A DNA stretch of 50,845 bases from assembly GCF_964340395.1 (NCBI RefSeq), contig NC_135564.1, forward strand, positions 22,255,442-22,306,286, given 5' to 3'. Of this stretch, positions 11,101 to 24,165 are shown piece by piece (position 1 is the stretch's first letter; every line of letters begins with the position of its first letter). The position numbers and the translations under genes were made by a program. The notes below the pieces were generated by a model. It made no database searches and had not been told where the DNA came from. It saw only the letters and a program-made list of their open reading frames with translations. The DNA is from Glandiceps talaboti (Eukaryota; Hemichordata; Enteropneusta; Spengelidae).

Positions 11101-12890
11101 TCGATTGTCGCCAGATTGGTTTGCGGTGCGTCGTGTGAGCTCGAAGCTTTTAATCGAAACTATCTATTATGATCAATTGGTATTTCCATATCCGACGAGA
11201 TTTCACATATTCATTTTTATATCTTTTAAATCATTAGTTAGTTCCATTCTTTGCTTGTTCTATATCCCAACTACAATGTTGTAAAAAGTACGGCCAGTGT
11301 TTGTTATATGTGAACATAGTGAAGACATGTCTTGGTTTGCGGTACACCATCGTTATAAAGTTGTAGTCAATGGATGGGACGTGAGTCACCTGACTGCCAT
11401 CGGCAGATGTTATTGACATTTGAAATCAAAGAGGGTCGTATTGACAAGGAGACGATTGGGATGAGGACTCAACAGAAGTATAGACGGGCTTTCTCCGACA
11501 TGCTGATATATATAATTAGGTAGTTTTGTTTTCATAATTTTCATTTTCAACTGTTACTGGCTGAAGCAAGTATGATTCTCCAATATCAAACGATATCAAC
11601 TCAACATCCCATAAATTTTCATTTTGTTTACAAACAAATAAATAAATGACTCGTACCTGATTCACGTCGATTTGCATATGCATCAAGCCAGTGTACGTCA
11701 TCAACAACCTGTAGAGGTTGAGAGGTAGTTCAAATAACAAGAATGTAAGGGTTTCATTTATTTTTAAACGGGCAAAAATTAAAGGGGCACAAGCTGAGTT
11801 TACAAGTTTTTGGAATGTAATTTTTTCAGCATATTGAAAGGTAGACACAGTATCCATCACTTGTAATTAACTGAACTCAAACCTAGTATGAGGATATAAC
11901 TTATAAACGATCCGATGACATAATTTCTCATACGTATCGAAAAGTGTACATGAACTCTCCCTACTATGCAACCGACAGTGCTAACAATGCCCACACAAAT
12001 TGTAATGTCATAGAAACCATGCATCGACATAAACATTGTACTAGAATAGATAATCCAAGTATTTTCCAAGTATTTCACATATTTTAGTTAAAAAGCTTAT
12101 ACACTCAGCTTGTACCATTTTAACGAAAAATGTTTCAGCTACTAGGAATGTCTTTTTTCAGCCATCATCCGTTGTAGAAACAATAATTTCAACAGCGTCC
12201 ATAGCACCAACCTACTATAATGACGCCAACAATGTCACATGTTTCACTGACGACTTAGAACGGAAAGAGATATCAATTCAAATATGTGATTGTGTCTTCT
12301 GATAATCTTTGTAGTTATGTATTAATACCGGTAATTGCAAATGGCAATCTACAATATCATGCTAAAGGTCCGAGACAGTCGGCAAAAAAGAGCGCCAAAT
12401 GAACCAGACGATAGTTCATGAAATTCTTGGATTAATTGCACAATAAGGGACATTGTGTCGCTTCATCTGTGTCTGACTACTAGCTTAGAGCCAAATGTAA
12501 AGAAGTTTGCTAAGCAACGACATCAAATATCTGATTAATTTTCAAGTCCATTACAGTTTCTGATAATTTGATGTCAATACGATCTCCATGTCTCTTGCCG
12601 AGGTTGTCTTTGACGACAGGTAGTTATTCAACAGGCTCGTTCAATAGTTTGAATAATTGAAGTTTAGAGTGAGCGGACGAACTTTAGGGATTTAAGATGA
12701 GATAATATTAGACGGCAATATCACTTCAAACGTATCCATAAAATGACAAATGTATTTGGTGATATAGCCCTGGAATTGTTATTCTACAAGTTATCTCGCT
12801 TTCGATATAATAGTGTATTGCTACATTACGTATACAATGCAATCTACTAGGACCTAACACTGAGAAATTATGAATTCTTAGAATCCATCC

Positions 12891-12891
<1 letters not shown>
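8177..12891. other. 4.7 kb of unique sequence, no recognisable gene
   Basis: This is the longest stretch with little repetition. It has several short frames: reverse 8646-8969 (107 codons), forward 9898-10161 (87), and reverse 11516-11860 (114) adjoining reverse 11857-12078 (73). None shows a motif, repeat, signal peptide or family resemblance that I can name. The 11516-12078 pair is rich in hydrophobic residues but has no clear continuity. Short exons of a split gene could be missed by eye. Confidence 0.45.

Positions 12892-12973
<82 letters not shown>
12892..12973 (+). repeat. (ATC)n microsatellite
   Basis: About 27 uninterrupted ATC repeats. The poly-Met and poly-Asp reverse frames over it are artefacts of the trinucleotide. 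Confidence 0.97.
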
Positions 12974-13334
12974 CCATTGGTAAACAATGGGCATCTACGC
13001 GTATCCAGTGTTTTTGTGGTATTTTCCCCTTCATATATCATAAAATTATTAAATTGCATCATTATTTCAGGCAAAAACAGTGTCATCTGCTGTCCTATTA
13101 AAAACATAAATAACATAATAATCACTTACAGGAGAAAATGGCCCCATTTCAACGGATCAAAAGTATGAAATTTTAGTGAGTCGCATGCAAAAACTACTAT
13201 CAATGAAACACGCAATGCCTTAACGAATACTCTTTTACAATGCACAACATTGTTTGGTATAATGACATTTCCTGTATTCTCCAAACCGTACTTTTACTAA
13301 GGTCTCAGTAACAAAGGTTAATATATTTTACGTT
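12974..13334. other. spacer, no gene seen
   Basis: Unique AT-rich sequence between the ATC tract and the 30 bp array. A 63-codon forward frame has no recognisable features. Confidence 0.5.
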
Positions 13335-13793
13335 GAGTGCAGTGTCAGACTGTTTGGTGGTCTGGGATGCAGTGTCAGACTGTTTGGTGGTCTAGGATGC
13401 AGTGTCAGACTGTTTGGTGGTCTAGGATGCATTGTCAGACTGTTTGGTGGTCTAGGATGCATTGTCAGACTGTTTGGTGGTCTAGGATGCAGTGTCAGAC
13501 TGTTTGGTGGTCTGGGATGCAGTGTCAGACTGTTTGGTGGTCTGGGATGCAGTGTCAGACTGTTTGGTGGTCTGGGATGCAGTGTCAGACTGTTTGGTGG
13601 TCTGGGATGCAGTGTCAGACTGTTTGGTGGTCTGGGATGCAGTGTCAGACTGTTTGGTGGTCTGGGATGCAGTGTCAGACTGTTTGGTGGTCTGGGATGC
13701 AGTGTCAGACTGTTTGGTGGTCTGGGATGCAGTGTCAGACTGTTTGGTGGTCTAGGATGCAGTGTCAGACTGTTTGGTGGTCTGGGATGCAGT
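13335..13793 (+). repeat. 30-bp minisatellite, very homogeneous
   Basis: About 15 copies of a 30 bp unit, GATGCAGTGTCAGACTGTTT plus GGTGGTCTGG, differing only by CTGG/CTAG and CAG/CAT changes. Because 30 is divisible by three, two forward frames are open (repeats MQCQTVWWSG and SDCLVVWDAV). No flanking coding sequence extends either frame. High identity suggests recent expansion. Confidence 0.95.
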
Positions 13794-14445
13794 AGAAGAG
13801 TAGAACAGTATTACAAAAACTCCCTGAATTCACCGATGGTTTTTATTCATTATTTTGTTTCGCCGCGTTATAAAATCTGATAATATGGCACTGTTAACAT
13901 TAAATTGAGCAGTTTTGAAGACAATATGCTTCATTAAAAAACTTCTGGCGGCATTGATGACTGACGGTCGTATTTTGTTTTGTTCATCTAATTAGGCAAG
14001 TTATCTAGAAAGACAATCGACTCAACTGACTAATTAATCTTCTAACAGAAACGCTAATAATGAGTTGAGCGTTGTGCTATGCAAATATACACGATCTCTA
14101 TCTAATAACACGAACGTTAAGATTATAGTACAAATATCAGAAAAAGTACTGTCACTTGGATAGAATCGCTATTTGTCCTTTATCGCAAGATATATTGATT
14201 TTACATAAGATAGTATTCCGTACTATTTCATTAATATTGTCATTTTGTTGTCTGCTATTTTATCGCTATAATCGCCTCCAATGTGTTCTTTCCCCTAGAC
14301 ATGCCGTCTTCATCGAACAATTATGGAGAAAAAGTCGTCTGCAGCAGATGAGTCCTGTATTACATACCACCTGTTATATTACTTGAATTCGTCGTCAAGT
14401 CGGTCATGTTGTTGTAGTAAGTATCGTTGAAGGTTGAAATAACAA
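13794..14445. other. spacer, no gene seen
   Basis: Unique AT-rich DNA. A 76-codon forward frame at 14156-14386 is not recognised. Confidence 0.5.
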
Positions 14446-15366
14446 CAGAATAGACAACTATGATGATATTATAGAACTCAGTAATTTAACAGAATAGACA
14501 ATATGATGATATTATAGAACTCAGTAAACTAACAGAATAGACAACTATGATGATATTATAGAACTCAGTAAACTTACAGAATAGACAACTATGATGATAT
14601 TATAGAACTCAGTAATTTAACAGAATAGACAATATGATGATATTATAGAACTCAGTAAACTTACAGAATAGACAACTATGATGATATTATAGAACTCAGT
14701 AAACTTACAGAATAGACAACTATGATGATATTATAGAACTCAGTAATTTAACAGAATAGACAACTATGATGATATTATAGAACTCAGTAATTTAACAGAA
14801 TAGACAACTATGATGATATTATAGAACTCAGTAATTTAACAGAATAGACAACTATGATGATATTATAGAACTCAGTAATTTAACAGAATAGACAACTATG
14901 ATGATATCATAGAACTCAGTAATTTAACAGAATAGACAATATGATGATATTATAGAACTCAGTAATTTAACAGAATAGACAACTATGATGATATCATAGA
15001 ACTCAGTAATTTAACAGAATAGACAACTATGATGATATTATAGAACTCAGTAATTTAACAGAATAGACAACTATGATGATATTATAGAACTCAGTAAACT
15101 AACAGAATAGACAACTATGATGATATTATAGAACTCAGTAATCTAACAGAATAGACAACTATGATATTATAGAACTCAGTAATTTAACAGAATAGACAAC
15201 TATGATGATATCATAGAACTCAGTAATTTAACAGAATAGACAACTATGATGATATTATAGAACTCAGTAATTTAACAGAATAGACAACTATGATGATATT
15301 ATAGAACTCAGTAAACTAATAGAATAGACAACTATGATGATATTATAGAACTCAGTAAACTTACAA
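14446..15366 (+). repeat. 44-bp minisatellite
   Basis: About 21 copies of a 44 bp unit, ACAGAATAGACAACTATGAT followed by GATATTATAGAACTCAGTAA and TTTA. Several copies have lost one to three bases (for example GACAATATG for GACAACTATG), and the end alternates among AATTTA, AAACTA and AAACTTA. Confidence 0.93.
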
Positions 15367-15404
15367 TACATAAAAGTAAACCTCGATGAAAGAACACAAA
15401 ATTC

Positions 15405-15495
15405 GCCTGAACCCGACACGACGACACAACGCAATGTAACGCAACGCAACACAACACAGCACAGCATAGCACAGCACAGCACACCGCAACACAAC
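15405..15495 (+). repeat. degenerate ACACA/GCACA simple repeat
   Basis: An impure pentanucleotide-like tract of ACACG, CGCAA, ACACA and GCACA words. It explains the cysteine-rich short reverse frame at 15288-15494. Confidence 0.8.
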
Positions 15496-15793
15496 TTGCT
15501 GACTTTACATATCAGTAAAATATCACAACATTCGATATAACATTGGAAACGACACGATCTTCTATATAGACGTTGCCAACACGTACAAGTAAAAATAGTG
15601 AAAGACTAAAAGTCCCCAATTTGCCAATCAAAACTTTGTACATAATGCAGACATGTAACTTGACAAAATCTGATGTGATATATTGCGTTTTACTCTAAAC
15701 AGCTATGTCATTGAAGACAAGAATGACAGAGAAAGGTGGAGAAAGAGAGAGGGACCGGACAACAGGGAGGGGAAAATATTAATTAATGGACGG

Positions 15794-15817
15794 AGAGACA
15801 GACAGACAGACATGCGG

Positions 15818-15878
<61 letters not shown>

Positions 15879-15882
15879 TAGA
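15794..15882 (+). repeat. (GACA)n microsatellite
   Basis: A GACA tract with a few GGACA interruptions, flanked upstream by purine-rich sequence from about 15725. Confidence 0.95.
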
Positions 15883-17097
15883 TAGAGACGGACAACCATA
15901 CAGATAAGAATCTGATATTCGATATTCCCAACTACAAAGATGTTTGACGTAAAACAATAAAATCGGAAACCTCAAATTGCACCAAATGACAAATACAGCC
16001 GCACACGTCTGTTTAAGGAAGGAACTCAGAATAGACTATCGGTCTAACGCCTTTCTTTCTAGAGTTTTTATTCTTAAACTTCTTATTTTTCATATAGAGC
16101 AAAGATTATCGCACACAAAGCCCACTGACGTTCAATACTTACATCCCTAAGAGACTCATTTACAATGTGGGATTGGATACTGAAAAGATTTCAAGATAGG
16201 CGTTCCGCCAACGTTGCTTACGTCATTTGCGGTGTAGAAAGCAGTCAAAATGCAGTGGCTAATATTTTTAGAACGAAAACTACGAAGTCACATTTCATTT
16301 CATTTTTATCGAAATCGTTAATCCACTTTACGTATCATTCTGGAAAATTATGAGTTGAATAGATTAGTGAAAATGAGGCAGATAACATCCGAGGTAATCT
16401 TACTGGCTACATCAACAGACTGTTCGCTCATCTCCTAGTCGTCATAATGAGCAACCAAATATTAAAGTGTGGATAATGGAAGAAACCTGTCTCCACAACG
16501 GGCATCAAAGATGCTATCGTCTCAACTAATGTCTAAATGTCACATAACTTCCCACCAAATATTCGTCATCAAAAAATTCCAATTTTAGATGAATTTTATC
16601 AACCGCCTGCTAAATTTTGGAAGACACTTGCTGATTTATTATTTTTTTGTTAGTTTTAATTTTAAAAACATATTTCAATGCATCTTTTGTTCAACAAGAA
16701 GAAATCGTGGCACAAGTAGCTCAGGACAAAACAAACAGTTGACATAAAAATTTATCCTAAATGTAGTTTAATTGTGTCAGGGGCAACTCGAAGGGCTATT
16801 AACTGTCTCGAGTGAATGATACTTTAGATGCTTGGACTAGACAGAAGGAGTTTCACTTCGTTTAGCGATGATTCCCATGGCGCCTGCGGGAATTTGTTGT
16901 CAAATCTGCCAAGTTTATCCCAAAATACACGATTCGCACGACCACCAAGATGAGCTTGTAGGGATTTGCTTTTGTTGACGGAGTAATAGTTTTTCTCCGA
17001 AAGTTGAAAACGATGAAAACGTGAATGGTGGCGCTTTAGCTTCAAAAATTACCAATGTGAAGGAAAGAAGGGTGTTGAATTTCGTAAATTTGATATT
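15883..17097. other. unique spacer, no gene seen
   Basis: Unique sequence with two short frames (forward 16165-16353, reverse 16824-17045), neither recognised. No RNA gene or repeat was found. Confidence 0.45.
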
Positions 17098-18370
17098 ACA
17101 GGGGGGGGGGGAACGACTATTTGATATTACAGGGGGGGGGACGACTATAGGTTGATGTGGTGATAAAACAGGGGAACTATATGTTGATGTGATAAAACAG
17201 GGGGAACTATAAGTTGATATGATAAACCAGGCGAAATATAGGTTGATGTGATAAAACAGGGGGAACTATAGGTTGGTGTGATAAAACAGGGGGAACTATA
17301 AGTTGATATGATAAAACAGGCGAACTATAGGTTGGTGCCATGATAAAACAGGGGAAACTATAAGCTGATCCTATGATAAAACAGGGGGAACTATAGGTTT
17401 ATGTTGTGATAAAGCAGGGGGAACTATAAGTTGATGCTGTGACAAAACGGGGAACTATAAGCTGATGCTATGATAAAACAGGGGGAACTATAGGTTGATG
17501 TGGTGATAAAACGGGGAACTATAGGTTGATGTGGTGATAAAACAGGGGGAACTATAAGTTGATGTTATAAAACAGGGGGAACTATAAGTTGATATGATAA
17601 AACGGGGAACTATAAGTTGATATGATAAAACAGGGGGAACTATAAGTTGATATGATAAAACAGAGGAACTATAGGTTGATATGATAAAACAGGGGGAACT
17701 ATAAGTTGATGCTATGATAAAACAGGGGGAACTATAGGTTGATGTGTTGATAAAACGGGGAACTAAGGTTGATGTGGTGATAAAACAGGGGGAACTATAA
17801 GTTGATATGATAAAACAGGGGGAACTATAAGTTGATGTGATAAAACAGGGGGAACTATAAGTTGATATGATAAAACAGGGGGAACTATAGGTTGATATGA
17901 TAAAACAGGGGGAACTATAAGTTGATATGATAAAACAGGGGAACTATAGGTTGATATGATAAAACAGGGGGAACTATAAGTTGATGCTATGATAAAACAG
18001 GGGGAACTATAGGTTGATGTGGTGATAAAACGGGGAACTATAGGTTGATGTGGTGATAAAACAGGGGGAACTATAAGTTGATGTTATAAAACAGGGGGAA
18101 CTATAAGTTGATATGATAAAACGGGGAACTATAAGTTGATATGATAAAACAGGGGGAACTATAAGTTGATATGATAAAACAGGGGGAACTATAAGTTGAT
18201 GTGATAAAACAGGGGGAACTATAAGTTGATATGATAAAACAGGGGGAACTATAAGTTGATATGATAAAACAGGCGAACTATAGGTTGATGCTATGATAAA
18301 ACGGGGAACTATATGTTGATGCTGTGGTAAAACAGGGGGAACTATAGGTTGATGCTGTGATAAAGCAGGG
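17098..18370 (+). repeat. ~30-bp G-run minisatellite with higher-order structure
   Basis: More than 40 copies of a unit close to 30 bp, GATAAAACAGGGGGAACTAT plus AAGTTGATAT, with length variants (GATGCTATGATA, GATGTGGTGATA, CGGGG for CAGGGGG). A block of variants beginning GCTATGATAAAACAGGGGG at 17467 recurs at 17986, an offset of 519 bp, so multi-unit segments have been copied. The left edge has G runs of 9-12 bases. Confidence 0.92.
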
Positions 18371-18499
18371 ATTTTTACTGATCGGAAGTCAAATTGGCAA
18401 TAATTTTACGCCTTGAAAATATACTACTAATGGTAGAGATCAGTCACATCCCTTTTGGAGTATGTACAATTGTGGCCATTTCGCATATATAAGAAAACA

Positions 18500-19052
18500 T
18501 ATAGTAATTCTTGTAGTTCATAACGATATGTAATTACTATGTTTTCTAAGTTTGTGGCTAGAGCAACGAAATTGAGCAAAAGCACGTTTAAATGCAAAAA
18601 AATAAAATACAAGACAGATACATTTCTTGACAATCGTAAGTGTCCTTTCTGTTTTCTTCATAACATATCTATTGTAGAAGATGAGTATCACTTTCTTTTA
18701 ATATGTCCATTATACACTGTTGACAGAGTTTGATGTATTCCAACACAATTTCATATTTTTCCAACCAAAGAAAAGTTTATTTCCCTTCTCTCTACCACAA
18801 ACCCTTCACTCTATACATCACTGTTTTCATATTTAAGTCTTTTAAGACAAGAGAGAATTTTGTTTAGTTATGAATGGACCTGACACATATAAATGTTTTC
18901 ATTTCTTATAGCATCATTTATTTATTTATTGTACATATGACTTTTTTTCGCTTTTTTGACCAACCCTGTCCTGTCATGTAAAATACCACATTCTTTGTAC
19001 AATGGGCTGTGGTCCTTTGCTGAAATAAATAACTACTACTTACTACTACTAG
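18500..19052 (+). pseudogene. 3' end of a broken non-LTR retrotransposon (LINE ORF2 C-terminus)
   Basis: The forward frame from about 18524 reads into a zinc-knuckle-like C-terminal domain: RKCPFC, nine residues, then VEDEYHFLLICPLY. The spacing is C-x2-C-x12-H-x4-C. This Cys/His block with an E-D/N-E-Y-H-F-L-x2-C-P-x-Y core follows the reverse transcriptase in many invertebrate LINE ORF2 proteins. An in-frame TGA at 18731-18733 interrupts it. The same frame then continues with IPTQFHIFPTKEKFISLLST and LSLLRQER, the usual end of such proteins, to TGA at 18881. A 3' UTR follows with AATAAATAA and a CTACTACT-type tail at about 19023-19052. The copy is 5'-truncated and inactive. Confidence 0.75.
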
Positions 19053-19077
19053 TCTCTCTCTTCTTGAGGTTTGTCAG

Positions 19078-19080
19078 TAC

Positions 19081-19167
<87 letters not shown>
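19078..19167 (+). repeat. (TTTA)n microsatellite
   Basis: About 22 TTTA repeats, some 25 bp beyond the LINE tail. It may have grown from a retroposed tail, but that is inference. Confidence 0.96.
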
Positions 19168-19385
19168 CTTGATTGTTTGTTTCGTAAACAAAACAAAACT
19201 AACTAAGCCTGAGTGCCCTGTGCCCAAACTGCTCTCCGTTGACACCTTTCGTGATGTAGTTGTTGCTGGTGTGTATTGCGGTCAAAAAGTCTGTCAAATA
19301 CTGCCTTGCAAGTCTAGATATAAACATTGCTAGGCGTTGTAAAGTAATCATACTGTAAAAACATTATTTATGAAAAAGAATTTAT

Positions 19386-19493
19386 TAATTGAAAAAAATG
19401 TTTTCTTGAAATAACCACGTACAAATGAGTGTGGTGGTAATGACCACAATCATTTGTACGTGGTTATTTCTAGAAAACATTTTTTTTCAATTA
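19386..19493. mobile_element. foldback / miniature palindromic element
   Basis: Two arms, 19386-19435 and 19443-19493, are reverse complements over about 50 bp with two mismatches and one extra A/T, around a 7-base loop. The arms contain AATAACCACGTACAAATGA. The palindrome ends in TAATTGAAA and TTTCAATTA, so a TA dinucleotide flanks ATTGAAA...TTTCAAT on both sides. This would suit a Tc1/mariner-type MITE with a TA target, but the TA could simply be part of the arms. Confidence 0.6.
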
Positions 19494-19591
19494 GTGGCTG
19501 ATAGAAGTGGTGAATAGGTTTTGGGATGGGGGAGGGGGGTTGACAAATCACAGTGTTTCCGTTACATCACATGTGAGGACGGCGTTGTGCA

Positions 19592-19762
19592 CATGTGCAC
19601 ACCACTGAATCTGACGACATTGTGAACACCACTAAATCTGATGACATTGTGGGCACCGCTGAATCTGATGGCGTTGTGAATGCTGCTGAATCTGATGGCG
19701 TTGTGAGCACCACTGAATCTGATGAAGTTGTGAACACCACTGAATCTGATGACGTTTCTACT
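19592..19762 (+). repeat. diverged 27-bp repeat (TTESDDIVN in the forward frame)
   Basis: Six and a third units of 27 bp, ACCACTGAATCTGATGACAT plus TGTGAAC. Units are diverged. The forward frame 19595-19786 reads T-T-E-S-D-D-I-V-N with T/A, E/K, D/G/E, I/V and N/S/G changes. The reverse frame 19567-19854 is also open. The acidic Ser/Thr-rich forward repeat could be a coding relic, but no splice context or other domain supports this. Confidence 0.8.
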
Positions 19763-19965
19763 AGGACATCTATTTTTAATATTTGACTTAGATCCTCCAT
19801 GAACGCTATTTTTATTTTAGACTCAGAACTTCTACTGCTTGTAAGATATATCAAATATTTACTATTGTTGTAATTTTGCTGATAACTATTTCGGTTGAAA
19901 TATGGGAGATTGGCTCAAAGCCAATTGGTTGGTATTGGTAACCGCAAATAATAGACAAATATTGT

Positions 19966-20076
19966 TAAAGTCTAGTTCTATGTTGTTCTCGTTAACATCT
20001 CGTTAAAGTCTCGTTCTTTGTTGTTCTCGTTAACATCTCGTTAAAGTCTCGTTCTATGTTGTTCTCGTTAACATCT
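19966..20076 (+). repeat. 38-bp repeat, about three copies
   Basis: Nearly three copies of GTTAAAGTCTCGTTCTATGT followed by TGTTCTCGTTAACATCTC. Confidence 0.9.
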
Positions 20077-20427
20077 CTGACATTACATTTTGTTCCGTTT
20101 CATTAGATACAATTGTATGAATCATAGAAGTGGATACATGATTGGTTAAAATGCAAACCATAACCTTTGGATTGGCCACTTTGATGTTGTTTTGTTTTTT
20201 ACTAGATTATGAAACTGTCGGTGTTAATGATGGCCTGCAAAAGGGCACAATTCTTTTTCGGATTCGTGTGTTTTTGTTTATGCGTTGTTTATGCGTTGAA
20301 AACTATGTAGGCATATGTGTATTCAAAAGGTAGGTATTATCCCGATGTAATTATACACTTGAGTTAACAAAACTAAGACTGTGCGGAAGGCAATACACGT
20401 CATAAATGGTGCGGATATGTTGTTAAA
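20077..20427. other. spacer, no gene seen
   Basis: Unique sequence. A 63-codon forward frame (20142-20333) has a hydrophobic start (TFGLATLMLFCFLL) but no other support. Confidence 0.45.
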
Positions 20428-20430
20428 TAA

Positions 20431-21553
20431 GGGAGCCTTCAGTAATTACAGGGGACGGGGGGAAATCAAGCCCGGTCGGTGGTATAAAATGTGACCCCCC
20501 CCCCCCAGTCAGTTATGCTAAAATTGACCCTCCCTCTGTTTCCTTTCTCTAAAACATAATCCTCCCCCGGTTCAAATATTTCAATGACAAAAAACATTTT
20601 CAACACCGCCTTCCTGTGGCATAGTTGTTAGAGCTCAAGATGAGTCCCACAGGAGACAGGGAATTTTTCTTTAGTAAGATCCCACAATATTATATTGATA
20701 CATATTGATATTTTTGAAAGGTCTCACTATTACCACCACAATGAGTTGATATTTGTATTAAATCAATGTCTGTGTTTAGATCTAATTGGCTGAGCTGAAG
20801 GCCAGAACTCCGAAGACGAGATGAACACAAAACCTCAGGACCTAGGTCAACATCTCCACTCCACCGCAGTATTCCCAATATCTTGCTATGCTGTTCACCC
20901 TTTACTACTGTGAGACCTGCTCCTCTCCTCACACCACAACTAACAGTTAGCGCCACTGCATTTAACTGATATGTTATATTACCCGTAATAATCCCATCAA
21001 TTCGACTGCTCTTTTAAATCGACCACCCACAGCGTCTTAGAAATGTAATTATTTTCTAATCCTTGCATTTCGACCACAACAAAATCAATGTATTTATTTT
21101 TCTAACCGCCGATTGGGGAAGCTTTAGTTTTACGAATCCTAAATAAAAATGAAGAAACACAAAATGATTGGCGAAGACAAAAACTGATTAGAATGTTTGA
21201 CTCACTCACATCTTGCAATTTGACAGCCAAAATTGCAAATTGATTTTCATAATCAAGTAATTCAACAACAAACAAATTCTAATTATTTAAAATGTGGCTG
21301 AATTGATGGGATTATTATGGTACTTTACAATGGTGGCAGTGGTGGGATGTGGAAGTAGGATTGGAATAGGTGGCAGCGGTGGGATCAGGCCAAAATAACA
21401 AAATAATGCAAAGTTACATAAAAATGAGTCAAAGTAAAATGTGACCCTCCTCCAATATCTATTTTCTAAAATATGGCCCACCCCAAGGATCAATTTATAA
21501 AAAGTGAACCCTAATTCCACCGCCCCCCCCCCCTTTGCAATTACTTAAGGTTG
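20431..21553. mobile_element. probable MITE with degraded TIRs and TAA flanks
   Basis: The left end reads GGGAGCCTTCAGTAATTACA followed by G runs. The reverse complement of the right end reads CAACCTTAAGTAATTGCA followed by G runs; about 15 of 18 aligned positions match after a two-base gap. A TAA lies directly outside each end (20428-20430 and 21554-21556). TIRs starting GGG with a TAA/TTA target duplication suit PIF/Harbinger-type elements. The interior has C runs and ACCCTCC words and no coding capacity. The right TIR is eroded, so the call is tentative. Confidence 0.45.
20606..20672 (+). other. tRNA-like fragment (possible SINE relic)
   Basis: TGTGGCATAGTTGTTAGAGC resembles a tRNA D-arm with an A-box (TGGCATAGTTG), and GAGACAGGGAATTTT lies where a T-arm would be. 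The B-box GGTTCGA core is not intact and no cloverleaf can be completed. It could be a decayed tRNA-derived SINE or chance. Confidence 0.2.
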
Positions 21554-21613
21554 TAACTTTCCCTGTGTCCACCCATATCAATAGTCATTGCTCACTTTAT
21601 CTCTTTCTCAATC

Positions 21614-23584
<1,971 letters not shown>

Positions 23585-24165
23585 GTAGGGAGGGTGAGCA
23601 GGTGAGTGAATATACGTAGGGAGGGTGAGCAGGTGAGTGAATATACGTAAGGAGGGTGAGCAGGTGAGTGAATATACGTAGGGAGGGTGAGCAGGTGAGT
23701 GAATATACGTAGGGAGGGTGAGCAGGTGAGTGGATATACGTAGGGAGGGTGAGCAGGTGAGTGAATGTATGTAGGGAGGGTGAGCAGGTGAGTGAGTATA
23801 CGTAGGGAGGGTGAGCAGGTGAGTGAATACACGTAGGGAGGGTGCGCAGGTGAGTGAATATACGTAGGGGTGAGCAGGTGAGTGAATATACGTAGGGGTG
23901 AGGGGGGACTGAATATACGTAGAGATGTTGAGGGGGTGAGTGAATATACGTAGGGCCAGGAGGGTGAGGGGGAACTGAATATACGTAGGGAGGGTGAGCA
24001 GGTGAGTGAATATACGTAGGGGGGAGGGTGAGGGGTGAGTGAATATACGTAGGGCCAGGAGGGTGAGGGGGACTGGATATACGTAGGGATGGTGAGGGGG
24101 AGTGAGTAGGGATGGTGAGGGGGAGTGAATATACGTAGGGAGGGTGAGAGGGGAGTGAGTGCATG
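23585..24165 (+). repeat. 31-bp G-rich minisatellite
   Basis: About 18 copies of GTAGGGAGGGTGAGCAGGTG plus AGTGAATATAC. The left two thirds are regular; the right third is more variable, with GGCCAGGAGGGTGAGGGG forms. The reverse frame 23559-24164 (201 codons) only cycles through the three frames of the 31 bp unit and is not a gene. Confidence 0.93.

Noticed and set aside
11516-12078. Adjacent reverse frames of 114 and 73 codons as a split gene
   Set aside because: They meet at 11857 but in different frames with no clear splice sites, and neither resembles a known protein.
13337-13795. 152-codon forward frame of MQCQTVWWSG repeats
   Set aside because: The frame begins and ends in the 30 bp array, a second forward frame is open as well, and nothing extends it into unique sequence.
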